Below, in pieces: positions 1 to 11,079 of a stretch of 30,064 nucleotides of DNA (position 1 is its first letter; every line of letters starts with the position of its first letter). The translations under genes were made by a program, and so were the position numbers. This DNA is from Euglena gracilis (lineage: Eukaryota > Euglenozoa > Euglenophyceae > Euglenales > Euglenaceae). The stretch is from assembly GCA_900893395.1 (NCBI GenBank), contig CAAHFI010000360.1:1-30064 (forward strand), in the 5' to 3' direction. Below the pieces are notes generated by a model, which searched no databases, was not told the DNA's origin, and worked only from the letters and a program-made list of their open reading frames with translations.

Positions 1-540
1 GACTTCGCCGCCCTTCAAGGTCATGTTTATCGTTGGTGGAGGCTGCATTTTGCCCATTTGAAGTCATTTTTTGTCAATTTTTGTCAATTTTGCCAATTTT
101 GGACTTTTTTTGATCAATTTTGACCATTTTAGCTGTTTTGGGGTCATTCTATAGTCATTGTGAAGGTTAATTGCCTACATATTATTCGAATGACTAAAAA
201 ATGCTCAGCTGGTGTCCCACTGGCAAATTTACCTAATAATGGACGAAAAAAAGCTCAAATTTTGTTAAATTTCCCATCTGAACATGCCCCTTCTTGATTT
301 GTAAAGTTCTATCCACTTTCTGCACACATTTGTTTCCATTGCTCGCTCTCCTGTTGACCTGTATGGCATTCGGTGTACGTCAGCGATTATATTTCTCACA
401 ATTCGTTGAATAGTTGATGATTTTACTTGGGCTCGTTGCTTCCATCTCAAAGCCATTTTTTTGTGGATGAAGAGTATCTTTCATCGCACTTCGACATCAT
501 CCTTAAAGTTATGGAAGGGGCTTGCTGGCTTCTTTTTGAG
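1..540. other. Non-coding stretch, no gene seen
   Basis: No coding signature is visible: reading frames are short, AT-rich and show no family motif. Bases 50-145 hold a loose run of TTTTGxCAATTTTG-like words, the reverse-complement style of the GCCAAAA-type intronic repeats found later in the window. Nothing else is recognised here. Confidence 0.5.
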
Positions 541-564
541 GAACAGTTTTTGAAATACCACCTC

Positions 565-770
565 CCCCCCCCAATTGACCCCCCCCTTAATTGACCAAAC
601 GCCCCGGGGAAAATTTTTTCGACCCCCCCCTAATTGACTGCCCGGGGGATTCTGTGCTGAAGCACCCCCAAATCGACGGCACCCCCCTAATTGACGCCCC
701 CCCCTAATTGAACCCCCCCAATTGACCAAAGGGGGGTCCCGTGGAGAGGTCCCACGGTCAATTATGGGGG
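565..770. repeat. C-run/TAATTGAC minisatellite
   Basis: A degenerate tandem repeat of a C-run followed by TAATTGAC or AATTGACC, in about seven irregular copies. The C-runs vary in length. The last copies run into a GGGGGGTCCC stem at about 730-780. It is simple-sequence DNA with no coding potential. Confidence 0.7.
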
Positions 771-827
771 GGGAGGTGGTAACACTTTCACACCATGTGC
801 AAATTTAAAAATTTAATTGTCGGAGGG

Positions 828-3800
828 CATTCCTTAGACACCATTGGGACACATTGCGGAAAAATGTGTGTGCGGCCAGAAAAACCAACCCCCCCCCCCG
901 GACCCCCTCCTCCCGGACCCTCCCCACGGACCCCCCCCCCCCGAAGGCGGAAGTCCCCCCGCCAACCTTTGATGCTTTCCAGCCCCCAATGCTTTTTTTT
1001 ACCTTGCATGGTTTGCGTGAACGGCCAGATTGGGATGCAACCTACAGCCCGGACCCTCCGACCAAAAGCATTCATTTCAAGTTTTTCAACTTCCCAAACC
1101 TCAAGCGGGTGAGCAAAGTTCCCAAGGGAGAAGAGTCAACCAGTGTGGGCTCCAGTTTTGCAATATATGTGGCCCCAAGCCCGCCACCGCTTTTCTAGGG
1201 TCACTCTTTTGTGTAAACAGCCAGAAAAAACCAACAACGTCGATCTCCCCCCGGACCCCACTCCCGGCAAAAGTTGGTCACCCATTGCTTTCCAAAATTG
1301 CACGTTCGAGATTTTTTCAAACGGTGGTGATGTGCGTGTGTGTGTTTAGGTGTAACCTTTTTCGGCCAATAGTGGGAACTGGGGCATCAGCCCTCGGATC
1401 CCACGAATTTCGCCTGGCGCTCTGTCCCGCTCCAGGCGAAAGTGAAAGTGAAAAGTGAAACTCACAACTGTCGATGTGGGTGTGTCAGGACCCAGCCCGC
1501 CAATATTTTTTTGATACATTTCATCGTTTGAGTATTTATTCTTTTTGAGCCATGATCTGACCCGGTGATGCCCCCCCCCCAGGCACATCCAAAGGGACGT
1601 CCTTTGGATTTTGCCTGTCTTTTCAAGCAAGTTGGAGCAGGATTGGACAAAATACGAGCTTTCTTGTTTTGGGCATCGGCTCTCCCGGGAATTATTTTTT
1701 TGCTGTTTTTTTTTTTGAGGTCAGAATGACATGAAAACCCCCGGACTTACCCCCCCCCCACATTCAAAATCACCGACAAAAACTCTTAGATCATGGTAAC
1801 CCCCCCAAATAACATCTCCCAGGGGATTATTTTTTTCGCCTGAAGCCCCGGCTCGAGGGGGGGGTATTATTTCCCAAAAATTTTCGAAATTTTCCGAAGT
1901 TCCGTAGGAGCAAAAACAGCGCCAAAAGCCCCCCTTTGCATTCCTTAGGCACCATTGGGACACATTGCGGAAAAATGTGTGTGCGGCCAGAAACACCAAC
2001 CCCCCCCCCCCGGACCCCCCGTCCTCCCCGGACCCTCCCCACGGACCCCCCCCCCCGCGAAGGTGAAAGTCCCCCCGCCAACCTTTGATGCTTTCCAGCC
2101 CCCAATGCTTTTCATTTCACCTTGCATGATTTGCGTGAACGGCCAGATTGGGATGCAACCTACAGCCCGGACCCTCCGACCAAAGGCACTCATTTCAAGT
2201 TTTTCAACTTCCCAAACCTCAAGCGGGTGGCAATGTTCCCAAGGGAGAAGAGTCAACCAGTGTGGGCTCCATTTTTTGCAATATATGTGGCCCAAAGCCC
2301 GCCACCGCTTTTTCTAGGGTCACTCTTATGTGTGAACAGCCAGAAAAAACCAACAACGTCGATCTCCCCCCGGACCCCACTCCCGGCAAAAAGTTGGCCA
2401 CCCATTGCTTTCCAAAATTGCACGTTCGAGATTTTTTCAAACGGTGGTGATGTGCGTGTGTGTGTTTAGGTGTAACCTTTTTCGGCCAATAGTGGGAACT
2501 GGGGCATCAGCCCTCGGATCCCACGAATTTCGCCTGGCGCTCTGTCCCGCTCCAGGCGAAAGTGAAAGTGAAAAGTGAAACTCACAACTGTCGATGTGGG
2601 TGTGTCAGGACCCAGCCCGCCAATATTTTTTTGATACATTTCATCGGTAAGTCCGGGGTTTTCATGTCATTCTGACCTCAAAAAAAAGCAAAAAAATAAT
2701 TCCCGGGAGAGCCGATGCCCAAAACAAGAAAGCTCGTGTTTTGTCCAATCCTGCTCCAACTTGCTTGAAAAGACAGTCAAAATCCAAAGGACGTCCCTTT
2801 GGATGTGCCTGGGGGGGGGGCATCACCGGGTCAGATCATGGCTCAAAAAGAATAAATACTCAAATCCCCCCCACATTCAAAATCACCGACAAAAACTCTT
2901 AGATCATGGTAACCCCCCAAATAACATCCCCCAGGGGATTATTTTTTTCGCCTGAAGCCCCGGCTCGAGGGGGGGTATTATTTCCCAAAAAATTTCGAAA
3001 TTTTCCGAAGTTCCGTAGGAGCAAAAACAGCGCCAAAAGCCCCCCTTTGCATTCCTTAGGCACCATTGGGACACATTGCGGAAAAATGTGTGTGCGGCCA
3101 GAAAACACCAACTCCCCCCCCCGGACCCCCCGTCCTCCCCGGACCCCCCACGGACCCCCCCCCCGCGAAGGTGAAAGTCCCCCCGCCAACCTTTGATGCT
3201 TTCCAGCCCCCAATGCTTTTCATTTCACCTTGCATGATTTGCGTGAACGGCCAGATTGGGATGCAACCTACAGCCCGGACCCTCCGACCAAAGGCATTCA
3301 TTTCAAGTTTTTCAACTTCCCAAACCTCAAGCGGGTGAGCAATGTTCCCAAGGGAGAAGAGTCAACCAGTGTGGGCTCCATTTTTTGCAATATATGTGGC
3401 CCAAAGCCCGCCACCGCTTTTTCTAGGGTCACTCTTATGTGTGAACAGCCAGAAAAAACCAACAACGTCGATCTCCCCCCGGACCCCACTCCCGGCAAAA
3501 GTTGGTCACCCATTGCTTTCCAAAATTGCACGTTCGAGATTTTTTCAAACGGTGGTGATGTGCGTGTGTGTGTTTAGGTGTAACCTTTTTCGGCCAATAG
3601 TGGGAACTGGGGCATCAGCCCTCGGATCCCACGAATTTCGCCTGGCGCTCTGTCCCGCTCCAGGCGAAAGTGAAAGTGAAAAGTGAAACTCACAACTGTC
3701 GACGTGGGTGTGTCAGGACCCAGCCCGCCAATATTTTTTTGATACATTTCATCATTTGAGTATTTATTCTTTTTGAGCCATGATCTGACCCGGTGATGGC

Positions 3801-4468
3801 CCCCCCCCAGGCACATCCAAAGGGACGTCCTTTGGATTTTGCCTGTCTTTTCAAGCAAGTTGGAGCAGGATTGGACAAAATACGAGCTTTCTTGTTTTGG
3901 GCATCGGCTCTCCCGGGAATTATTTTTTTGCTGTTTTTTTTTTTGAGGTCAGAATGACATGAAAACCCCCGGACTTACCCCCCCCCACATTCAAAATCAC
4001 CGACAAAAACTCTTAACATCATGGTAACCCCCCAAATAACATCCCCCAGGGGATTATTTTTTTCGCCTGAAGCCCCGGCTCGAGGGGGGGGTATTATTTC
4101 CCAAAAATTTTCGAAATTTTCCGAAGTTCCGTAGGAGCAAAAACAGCGCCAAAAGCCCCCCTTTGCATTCCTTAGGCACCATTGGGACACATTGCGGAAA
4201 AATGTGTGTGCGGCCAGAAAACACCAACTCCCCCCCCGGACCCCCGTCCTCCCCGGACCCCCCACGGACCCCCCCCCCGCGAAGGTGAAAGTCCCCCCGC
4301 CAACCTTTGATGCTTTCCAGCCCCCAATGCTTTTCATTTCACCTTGCATGATTTGCGTGAACGGCCAGATTGGGATGCAACCTACAGCCCGGACCCTCCG
4401 ACCAAAGGCATTCATTTCAAGTTTTTCAACTTCCCAAACCTCAAGCGGGTGGGCAATGTTCCCAAGGG
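828..4468. repeat. Tandem array, ~1.11 kb unit, about 3.3 copies
   Basis: The landmark CATTCCTTAG followed by CACATTGCGGAAAAATG recurs at about 828, 1939, 3050 and 4166, giving periods near 1111, 1111 and 1116 bases. Copies are nearly identical apart from C-run lengths, scattered single differences and one inverted segment in copy 2, so amplification looks recent. The fourth copy breaks off near 4468 after AAGGGAGAAGAGTCA. The unit holds several C-runs and a GTGAAAGTGAAAAGTGAAAC stretch. Open frames shared by the copies have no family motif and stay open in several frames at once, as expected of biased sequence rather than genes. Confidence 0.9.
2647..2864 (-). repeat. Inverted segment inside tandem copy 2
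   Basis: This segment is the reverse complement of 1527-1750 in copy 1 and of the matching part of copy 3 (about 3752-3977). The left junction is clean: both orientations follow the same GATACATTTCATCG. On the right both run into a C-run and CACATTCAAAATCACC. No terminal inverted repeat is evident at the segment ends. Confidence 0.85.
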
Positions 4469-4750
4469 AGAAGAGTCAAAAACTCCCAATATGTTCTATT
4501 TCATCCTCAGTGTGTGACTTGAGGTCCCTGGACACACCTTCATTCCCCCCAACTTTGTCACAGGTTCTCAAATGATCAATGGGAATTGTGAATTATGAAT
4601 ATGATATTGCGACGCATGAATCTCAGTCCGGAGGTGTGCCTTCACAACCTTCATGCCCCCCCCATCCCCGGATCTGTAGAACCTTGTGGCCCTCACCAGC
4701 TGTGTGACCACGCCCCTCATTTGGCTGCCCTTCAGGTGGCCTAGATCCAC
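4418..4750. repeat. Dispersed repeat, copy 1 (pairs with 9264-9607)
   Basis: This stretch, from AAGTTTTTCAACTT through GGTGGCCTAGATCC, is matched at 9264-9607 in the same orientation with many substitutions. The best-kept stretch is GTGTGACCACGCCCCTCATT. It starts inside the last tandem unit and continues beyond it, so the unit's natural right flank may be this repeat. No coding evidence. Confidence 0.75.
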
Positions 4751-4759
4751 CCCCCGTTC

Positions 4760-5195
4760 GAGCAAATCAGGGGGGGGGTAACTATAACTGACTGATAGTT
4801 CCCCCGGACAAAACTAGGGGGAGAACTTCATCGGGCTTTCTCTTGGGGTCATCATTTTTGTAGTTTGTAAAAGGTTGGTGGCGAAGGTTGGGTGTTTCGT
4901 GAGGAAACTGGGCCCCAAGCCCGCCAATGCTTTTTCAGGGGCACTCCTTTGTGTGTACAGCCAGAAAAAAACCAACTACCCCGACCCCCCAGAACCACCC
5001 CCGGTCGAAAATTTGGGTTTCTCACCCAATTTCCTCCGAAATTTCACATTCAAAATTTTTGTCATAAGTGCATTCAGATGGCTCCTACACTAGTCATATA
5101 CCCCAACCCCCTCACCCCCCCACACTCGACCAGTGTGGGCTCGGCGCCGGGCGTATTTTGGACCCATTTTGGGACCCGCATTGGCATATAGGAGG
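4760..5195. repeat. Diverged fragment related to the 1.11 kb unit
   Basis: Bases around 4905-5060 keep the order of unit landmarks (GGGCCCCAAGCCCGCCA, a CACTCCTTTGTGTG word, CAGCCAGAAAAAAACCAAC) but are much more diverged than the tandem copies. A second trace, GACCAGTGTGGGCTC, lies near 5127. It is an older copy of the same repeat. No gene is visible. Confidence 0.55.
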
Positions 5196-5315
5196 TCCCC
5201 CAAAAAACCCCCCAAAGTTGCCTTTTTTCACACCTTCCAAATTTTCACAATTTTCTCAAAGTTTTGATTCTCGCAGTTTTTTGAAGCAAAGAATGCCACT
5301 GAAAATCCAAAAAAA
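5196..5315. repeat. Dispersed repeat, copy 1 (inverted copy at ~27420-27545)
   Basis: The stretch from CCCCCAAAAAACCCCCCAAA through TTCAGTGG-complement words is the reverse complement of about 27420-27545. Shared words include AAAACTGCGAGAATCAAAA and GGAAGGTGTGAAAAAA, read on opposite strands. One copy lies in non-coding DNA and the other in an intron of the lipid-transfer gene. Confidence 0.7.
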
Positions 5316-5760
5316 ATTACAAGAGAAAAAATGTCAATAAAATTTGACTGTGCCAACATTTGGTGCATTTTTTTTGATTTAGCACTTTTTTTCACCACTC
5401 CTAAAAACCACAAACACTTCAACCTAAAATTTTTGATATTTTTCGTGAAAAATTTGTAACCCAGACAGACATTGTCAAGGCCCACGGCCAGCGATGGGGG
5501 GTTTGGTGGCCTATGTCCACCGCGGTGGGGGGGGGGGCTGCGCCCCCCCCCCCGCGCCCCCCCCATTATCACTACCCATTGTTGCAAAAAAAAACGGAAG
5601 CCGAGACTGGACATTTACCTACCCCCCACACCCCCCCACACTCCCCCTCACACCCCCCACACCCCACACACCCCCGCACACCCCCTCACACCCCCCACCC
5701 CCCACACCCCACCACCACCCCACCCCCCACCCCCCACCACACCCCCCACCCCCAACACAT
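5316..5760. repeat. C-rich low-complexity region
   Basis: An AT-rich flank is followed by a G-run/C-run palindrome (about 5525-5570), then roughly 140 bases of CACACCCCC-type sequence (5618-5760) that is almost free of G and T. Its open frames are proline/histidine/threonine runs and are not genes. The opposite strand is G-rich and could form G-quadruplexes. Confidence 0.7.
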
Positions 5761-6240
5761 TTGACCAGTGTGGGCTCCATTTTTTGCAATATATGGGGCC
5801 CCAAGCCCGCCACCGCTTTTTCCAGGGTCACTCTTTTGTGTGAACAGCCAGAAAAAACCAACAACGTCGATCTCCCCCGGACCCCACTCCCGGCAAAAGT
5901 TGGTCACCCATTGCTTTCCAAAATTGCACGTTCGAGATTTTTTCAAACGGTGGTGATGTGCGTGTGTGTGTTTTTTAGGTGTAACCTTTTTCGGCCAATA
6001 GTGGGAACTGGGGCATCAGCCCTCGGATCCCACGAATTTCGCCTGGCGCTCTGTCCCGCTCTAGGCGAAAGTCCCCCGCCAACCTTTGATGCTTCCCAGC
6101 CCCCAATGCTTTGCATTTTACCTTGCATGGTTTGCGTGAACGGCCAGATTGGGATGCAACCTGCCAGCCCGGCCCTTCCGTCCAAAAGAATTAATTTGAA
6201 TTTGTTCAACTTCCCAGAAAACTTCAACCGGGTGGGCATC
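5760..6240. repeat. Rearranged partial copies of the 1.11 kb unit
   Basis: Bases 5760-6068 match the middle of the unit (about 1139-1440 in copy 1). Bases 6069-6235 match an earlier part (about 948-1115). The two parts are therefore in swapped order relative to the array, a permuted fragment that would arise if it came from across a unit boundary with a deletion. Confidence 0.75.
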
Positions 6241-6900
6241 CCATGGCCTTTTTTCTTTGATTTTTATATTATTTTTTTGTTGTTTTTAAAATGTTCCAAA
6301 AAGACAAACCAAAGAAAGTTTACTTGACCAGGGGCCGAATTTTGCTTTCAGCTTGAATAATTGTCCCATGGAAATCAACGTAATTTTAGAAACTATCCCA
6401 TTCTGAAAAAGAGATGAGGTGTTGCAGAAACTGGAGCCCACACCTGATATTTGCCGACACCCCCCACCCCCACACACCTGCCACCCTACACACCTCCTGC
6501 CACACCTCCCACACCTCCCCCACACCCCCCCACACCCCAAACCCCGAAACAAGCGATTATGGCCAACGGCCAAAATTCAAAATTGGAAAAGTGCAGAATG
6601 GCCGAAACTGGCCGAAAAATGGCTGTAACTCGGGCTAGTTGCGGGGAGTTGCGGGGAAATCAAAATACTTTTAGATAGGGCATTTTAAGGGCTTCAATTT
6701 AGGTTTCCTTTGATTCCCCACCATCTGTGAGGAATTTCAGAAGAATCGTCTATTTCTGCAATGTGCGAAAGGTTGTCTTTTGCGTCCAAAATTTTGAAAT
6801 TCCCACCTGAAGACATATCAATATTCGTTTAATGCGTGCGTGTCGGTTTGGATCGGCCTACATGAGGCCCTGGGGAATCATCCCTCGGCCGTTTGCTTTT
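6241..6900. repeat. Dispersed repeat block, first copy
   Basis: Bases 6241-6356 recur at about 7749-7860 and 9103-9222 (word GTTTACTTGACCAGGGGCCG). Bases 6430-6900 recur at about 7865-8350 (words CCCCGAAACAAGCGATT and CCGAAACTGGCCGAAAAATG). Each has an internal C/A-rich tract of variable length. No coding evidence. Confidence 0.75.
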
Positions 6901-6904
6901 GGTT

Positions 6905-7060
6905 TTTTTTGTATTTTCAACCCCCCCACCCTCCCAACCCCCCCATCCCCCCATTCCCCCACATCCCCCCAACCCCCCACCCTCCCCCACGCCCACACCC
7001 TCCTTCCACGCCCCACACCTCCCCTCACCCCCACACCCCCACACCCCACACACCTCAAAC
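6905..7060. repeat. C/A/T-rich low-complexity tract
   Basis: A roughly 150-base tract of CCCCCCA- and CCCACACC-type words, nearly free of G, ends at CTCCGAAACAAGCGATTA, the same right border as the tracts at 6460-6545 and 7880-7980. The repeated border suggests the C-rich tract is part of the repeat and expands in place. Confidence 0.6.
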
Positions 7061-7157
7061 TCCGAAACAAGCGATTATGCCCTACGGCCTAGAAAAAGAC
7101 ACGCACTGCTGGTTTTTGATTTTTCAAAAGCGAATGAATGCGTTTTATCTGTAATTA

Positions 7158-7225
7158 CCGGTGAAACTCACAACTGTTGACGTGGGCGTGTCCGGACCCA
7201 GCCCGCCAATATTTTTTGATGTTTT
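7158..7225. repeat. Short fragment of the 1.11 kb unit
   Basis: The stretch GTGAAACTCACAACTGTTGA through CCCAGCCCGCCAATATTTT matches about 1456-1515 of the first tandem copy with a few substitutions. It is an isolated fragment outside the array. Confidence 0.7.
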
Positions 7226-7484
7226 TAATCATTTTGTGAACGACCTGAATTGGTTATGTTGCCAAAAATTCCACCGTTCAAAACACTTGAATGATGTTGT
7301 GGGGTCAAAAAACCGGTATCATGTTCTTTGTACAAAAAAGTTGTTCGTGGTATTTTGGCACTTATTTGGTGGGCAGTGGGTAATTGCCCCGCCCCCCCCG
7401 AGAACAGCCAGAAAAATCACCCATTTTGGCCATCTCCTCTGAATTGAATGGCACCCGCGCGAGCGTTAGTGGGGGTGGGTAAGG

Positions 7485-8350
7485 GGGTTGTGTGGTATGT
7501 GGGGGCTATTTGCTGGCGGGGGTGCCAATTATTGCAATACCCCCAGAGTCCCCCCCTTTTTTAAATAACTTGTGTGAATGGCCAGATTGGGAGTCGCGAC
7601 GTGGTTCACCCGCAAACCTCCCTCCCATGTGAAACTATGTTTTTCACCGGGGATTTCGGATTTTCTATGCAATCCTGCATGTTTTCTAATGATAATGGTA
7701 TGTGAATGATCTTTTTCGCAGCTTATGGGAGGCCCTGGGGCATCGTCCCATGGCCTTTTTGCTTTGATTTTTTTTGGTTTTGTTGTTTTTAAAATTTTCA
7801 GAAAGGACAAACCAAAGAAAGTTTACTTGACCAGGGGCCGAATTTTGCTTTCAGCTTTAGCCCACACTAGATATTTGCCAACAAACCCGCTCCCCCACAC
7901 CCCTCACACACCCAAACCTCTCCCCACACCCCAGCCACACCTCCCCACATCTCCCCCCACACCCCCCACACCCCAAACCCCGAAACAAGCGATTGTGGCC
8001 AACGGCCAAAATTCAAAATTGGAAAAGTACAGAATGGCCGAAACTGGCCGAAAAATGGCCATAACTCGGGCTAGTTGCGGGGAGTTTTGGGGAAATCAAA
8101 ATACTTTTAGATATGGTATTTTGAGGGCTTCAGTTTAGGTTTCCGAAGAGTTGCTTTGATTCCACACCATCTGTGAGAAATTTCAGAACAATCGTCTGTT
8201 TATGTAATGTGTAATAGTTTGTCTTTTGCGTCCAAAATTTTGAAATTCCCACCTGAAGACAAATCAAAATTACATTTAATGCGTGTGTGTCGTTTTTCAT
8301 CGGCCTATATGAGGCCCTGGGGAATCATCCCTCGGCTGTTTGCTTATTTT
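7485..8350. repeat. Dispersed repeat blocks, second copy
   Basis: Bases 7485-7860 recur at 8850-9222 (word GCGGGGGTGCCAATT near each left end). Bases 7865-8350 recur at 6430-6900. The region from 6.2 to 9.2 kb is therefore two interleaved duplicated blocks. Long frames here lack any family motif. Confidence 0.7.
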
Positions 8351-9263
8351 TTTGTATTCTCAACCCCCCACCACCCAACCCCTCCCCCCACATCCCCTTC
8401 ACCACCGCCACAACCCACAACTCACAACTTTTGCCAAATAGAACAAGTGTGGGTGTGTATGGGAGCTGTGGAGTGTGTGGGAGTGTGTGGGACTGCTATT
8501 TTCGGGGCATTACAGCAGGCCCTGGACCCTGGGTCATTTTTGGCATTTTCCACATGGAAGCGACCCAGGCCCTCATTTTTGAACTTTGGAGAAGTATGTT
8601 GGGGTCACTTGCGGGGTGAAAAAAAAACTGGTGATATATTATTTCGTGACAAAGACAGTGACCTTTGCATTCCGACAGTGGCATTTTGACTGTTATTTGG
8701 GGGGGCAGGGGGGAAGAGGGGGTCTGGGGGCAGGCGCCCCCGCCCCTCCCCTCGCCCAGGGCACAGCTGAGAATTTCACACTTAGGGGGAAAACATCGAA
8801 GAATGAAAAGTGTTTAAGAAAGGAGCAGAGGGTGAGTGAGAATTAATGGGGGTTTGTGGGGTATGTGGGGGGCAATTTGCCAGCGGGGGTGCCAATTTTT
8901 GCATTACCCCCAGAGTCCCGCCACTTTTTTAAAAAAAATATGTGAATGGCCAGATAGGGAGTCGCAACATGGTTCACTCCCGAACCTCCCTTCCGTGTGA
9001 AATCATGGTTGTCACCAGTGGTGTCAGATTTTCTTTGCAAATTTGCATGTTTTCTAATGGTAATGGTATGCGCATGATCTTTTTCGTGCCCTCGGGCATG
9101 ATCCCATGGCCTTTTTACTTTAATTTCTTTCTTTTTTTTGCTGTTTTTAAAATGTTCAAAAAAGACAAACCAAAAAGAAAGTTTACTTGACCAGGGGCCG
9201 AATTTTGCTTTCAGCTTGAAAAATTGTCTCATGGAAAACAATTTTCAATTTTCAGCAGTACTT
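8350..9263. repeat. Dispersed repeat blocks, third copy, with unique filler
   Basis: Unique sequence (8425-8845) with a G-run/C-run stem near 8700-8760 is followed by a repeat of 7485-7860 at 8850-9222. No gene is seen in either part. Confidence 0.6.
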
Positions 9264-9607
9264 CCAAGTTTTTCAACTTGCCCAAAAAACCGCAAAAGGG
9301 TGGCCAACGTTGCTAAGGGAGCAGGGTCAAAACTGACCAACGTCCATTATTTTAGCTTCTATGTGTGACCTGAGGTCCCTGCGACCCCATGACCCACCTC
9401 TTTTCCACCCAACCCTGTCACAGGTTCTGTCGTGGTCAATGGGAACCTCAAGTTGTGAAACATGATTTTGCGACACATGAACCTCAATCCAAAGGTGTGC
9501 CTTCAAACCTTCACGTCCCCCGTCCCCGGATGTGTGGAAAGTTGTGGATGTCACCAGCTATGTGACCACGCCCCTCATTTGGCTGCCTTTCATGTGGCCT
9601 AGATCCC
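9264..9607. repeat. Dispersed repeat, copy 2 (pairs with 4418-4750)
   Basis: This is the same-orientation partner of 4418-4750, including the conserved words ATGTGACCACGCCCCTCATT and ATGTGGCCTAGATCC. The two differ by many substitutions and small indels, so this pair is older than the 1.11 kb tandem copies. Confidence 0.75.
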
Positions 9608-11070
9608 CCCCCCAAGATCATTTTGGCAAAGGCCGGCAGGCTGCCGACCTGTTGGGCTTTGGTGCAAACACCTATCAGTTGATTTTCCTTCAAAACAATT
9701 GCATGTTTTTTTGGACAGCAGCCTCACAGCCAACGGACCGTCGTTGTCTGTGGGGCTGCTTTTTTTTTTTTGCTTTGGGGCCCAACTGCAACACACAAGT
9801 GATTTGACAGACCTGGGTTGCATATACACACTCTTCCTCGCAGCATGTTAGCCGCACACTGTTTTCTTTGAATAAGTTGGTGTGGGAGGGCAAATTTCAG
9901 TGGTGGAATGACACATTTTGATTACAGGTATCATTGGGTCCACTTGGTCTGACAAACATTTCCAGACATAATGTTCATTTTATCGAGATATTTTTGAAAA
10001 ATTGATTTTTGGCCGAAAATCTCACGGCGAAATGGCAGAGTCGAAACTGGGAGGGGGCGGTCAATCCTACCTAGTTTGGACCAGGAAAATAATAATATTA
10101 TAATAATAATGATCGGCGTGGTGGGGAGTTGGGGGTCAAACAGAGGTGATTCGGAAACTAGAAATCCAGTCGCTCGTGACTGCCAAAAAAATTCTGGGAA
10201 TAATCTGCCGATTCCCCTTCCTATCCGGGGGGGGGGGTTCAACCCCCCCTTTTCCCTGGTGGTAAACTTCGCTCTTACCCATGAAGGGATAAGAGCTCAG
10301 CGACCCCCATCCTATAACCTCCATTTATGAACCCTTTTGGTTCCAACCACCAAACCATGACTTATAACCCCCCCTCAAATAACGAAGAAGCGAGAAACAA
10401 CAGTGTTCCAAAACCACACGCTGTGTCGAAAAAAGGATACCAATGACAAATACAAGAAAACAAAACAAATTGAAGGCCCCTGCTTCTTGAAATCTCTAGC
10501 ACTGTTGCACCACACCCTCTGCCATGGATGTTAAACCTGTTCTTATCCCAAAAATGGCCTGTTTGACAACGTCATTGTGGCTCTACTGCCTGCAGGCAGG
10601 GAATGAGTCATTTCCAATGGCAAATCAACCCAATTTCACAACTACGGGGGGGGGAGTCAAAAATTGGTCAGATATGAAATTGGTTAGGAAAAAATGGTTG
10701 CAGAAAAAACTGGGCAAAAAAATGGTCCAGAAATATTTCGGCACCCAACCTTTGGAAACCGGTCTGGAAAAAATTGTGTTGTTCTTCTACTTGAGAACAT
10801 AATGCTGAGTGAGAATCAAATGCATGACCCTTCGTTTCGGCTGCCCTGAGCCATGAGCCCGTTGGCATCTGTTCTTCTCTGTTCCAGAATTAATTATGTT
10901 GAGGCCCCCCCCAAAAAAAACGAAAACTAGAATACGTCCAGAAAATATGCCCCGAGCAAAAAAGTTGCCTACCGTTTTTTTTCCCCGGGAAATTGCAGGG
11001 TCATTTTGGGGTCAAAAAAATCGAAAAATTCAAAATATACCGAAAACGGAGTTGAGGAAAAGCAAAGAGG
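9608..11070. other. Non-coding stretch, no gene seen
   Basis: Mixed sequence with homopolymer runs, a short ATAATAATAAT tract near 10088 and a G-run/C-run palindrome near 10226-10250. Frames are short or unbiased in codon use. I see no family motif, RNA gene or transposon end. Confidence 0.45.
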
Positions 11071-11079
11071 ACCTCCTTC

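Noticed and set aside
795-4415. Many conserved-looking open frames in the tandem array
   Set aside because: They recur only because the DNA is tandemly repeated. No family motif, overlapping frames are equally open, and copies shift frame at C-runs.
828-4468. Regular repeats as a CRISPR array
   Set aside because: Units are 1.1 kb with no short repeat/spacer pattern, and the window is plainly eukaryotic.
5472-7154. Proline-rich frames over C/A-rich DNA
   Set aside because: Low-complexity composition artefacts without codon bias or splice context.
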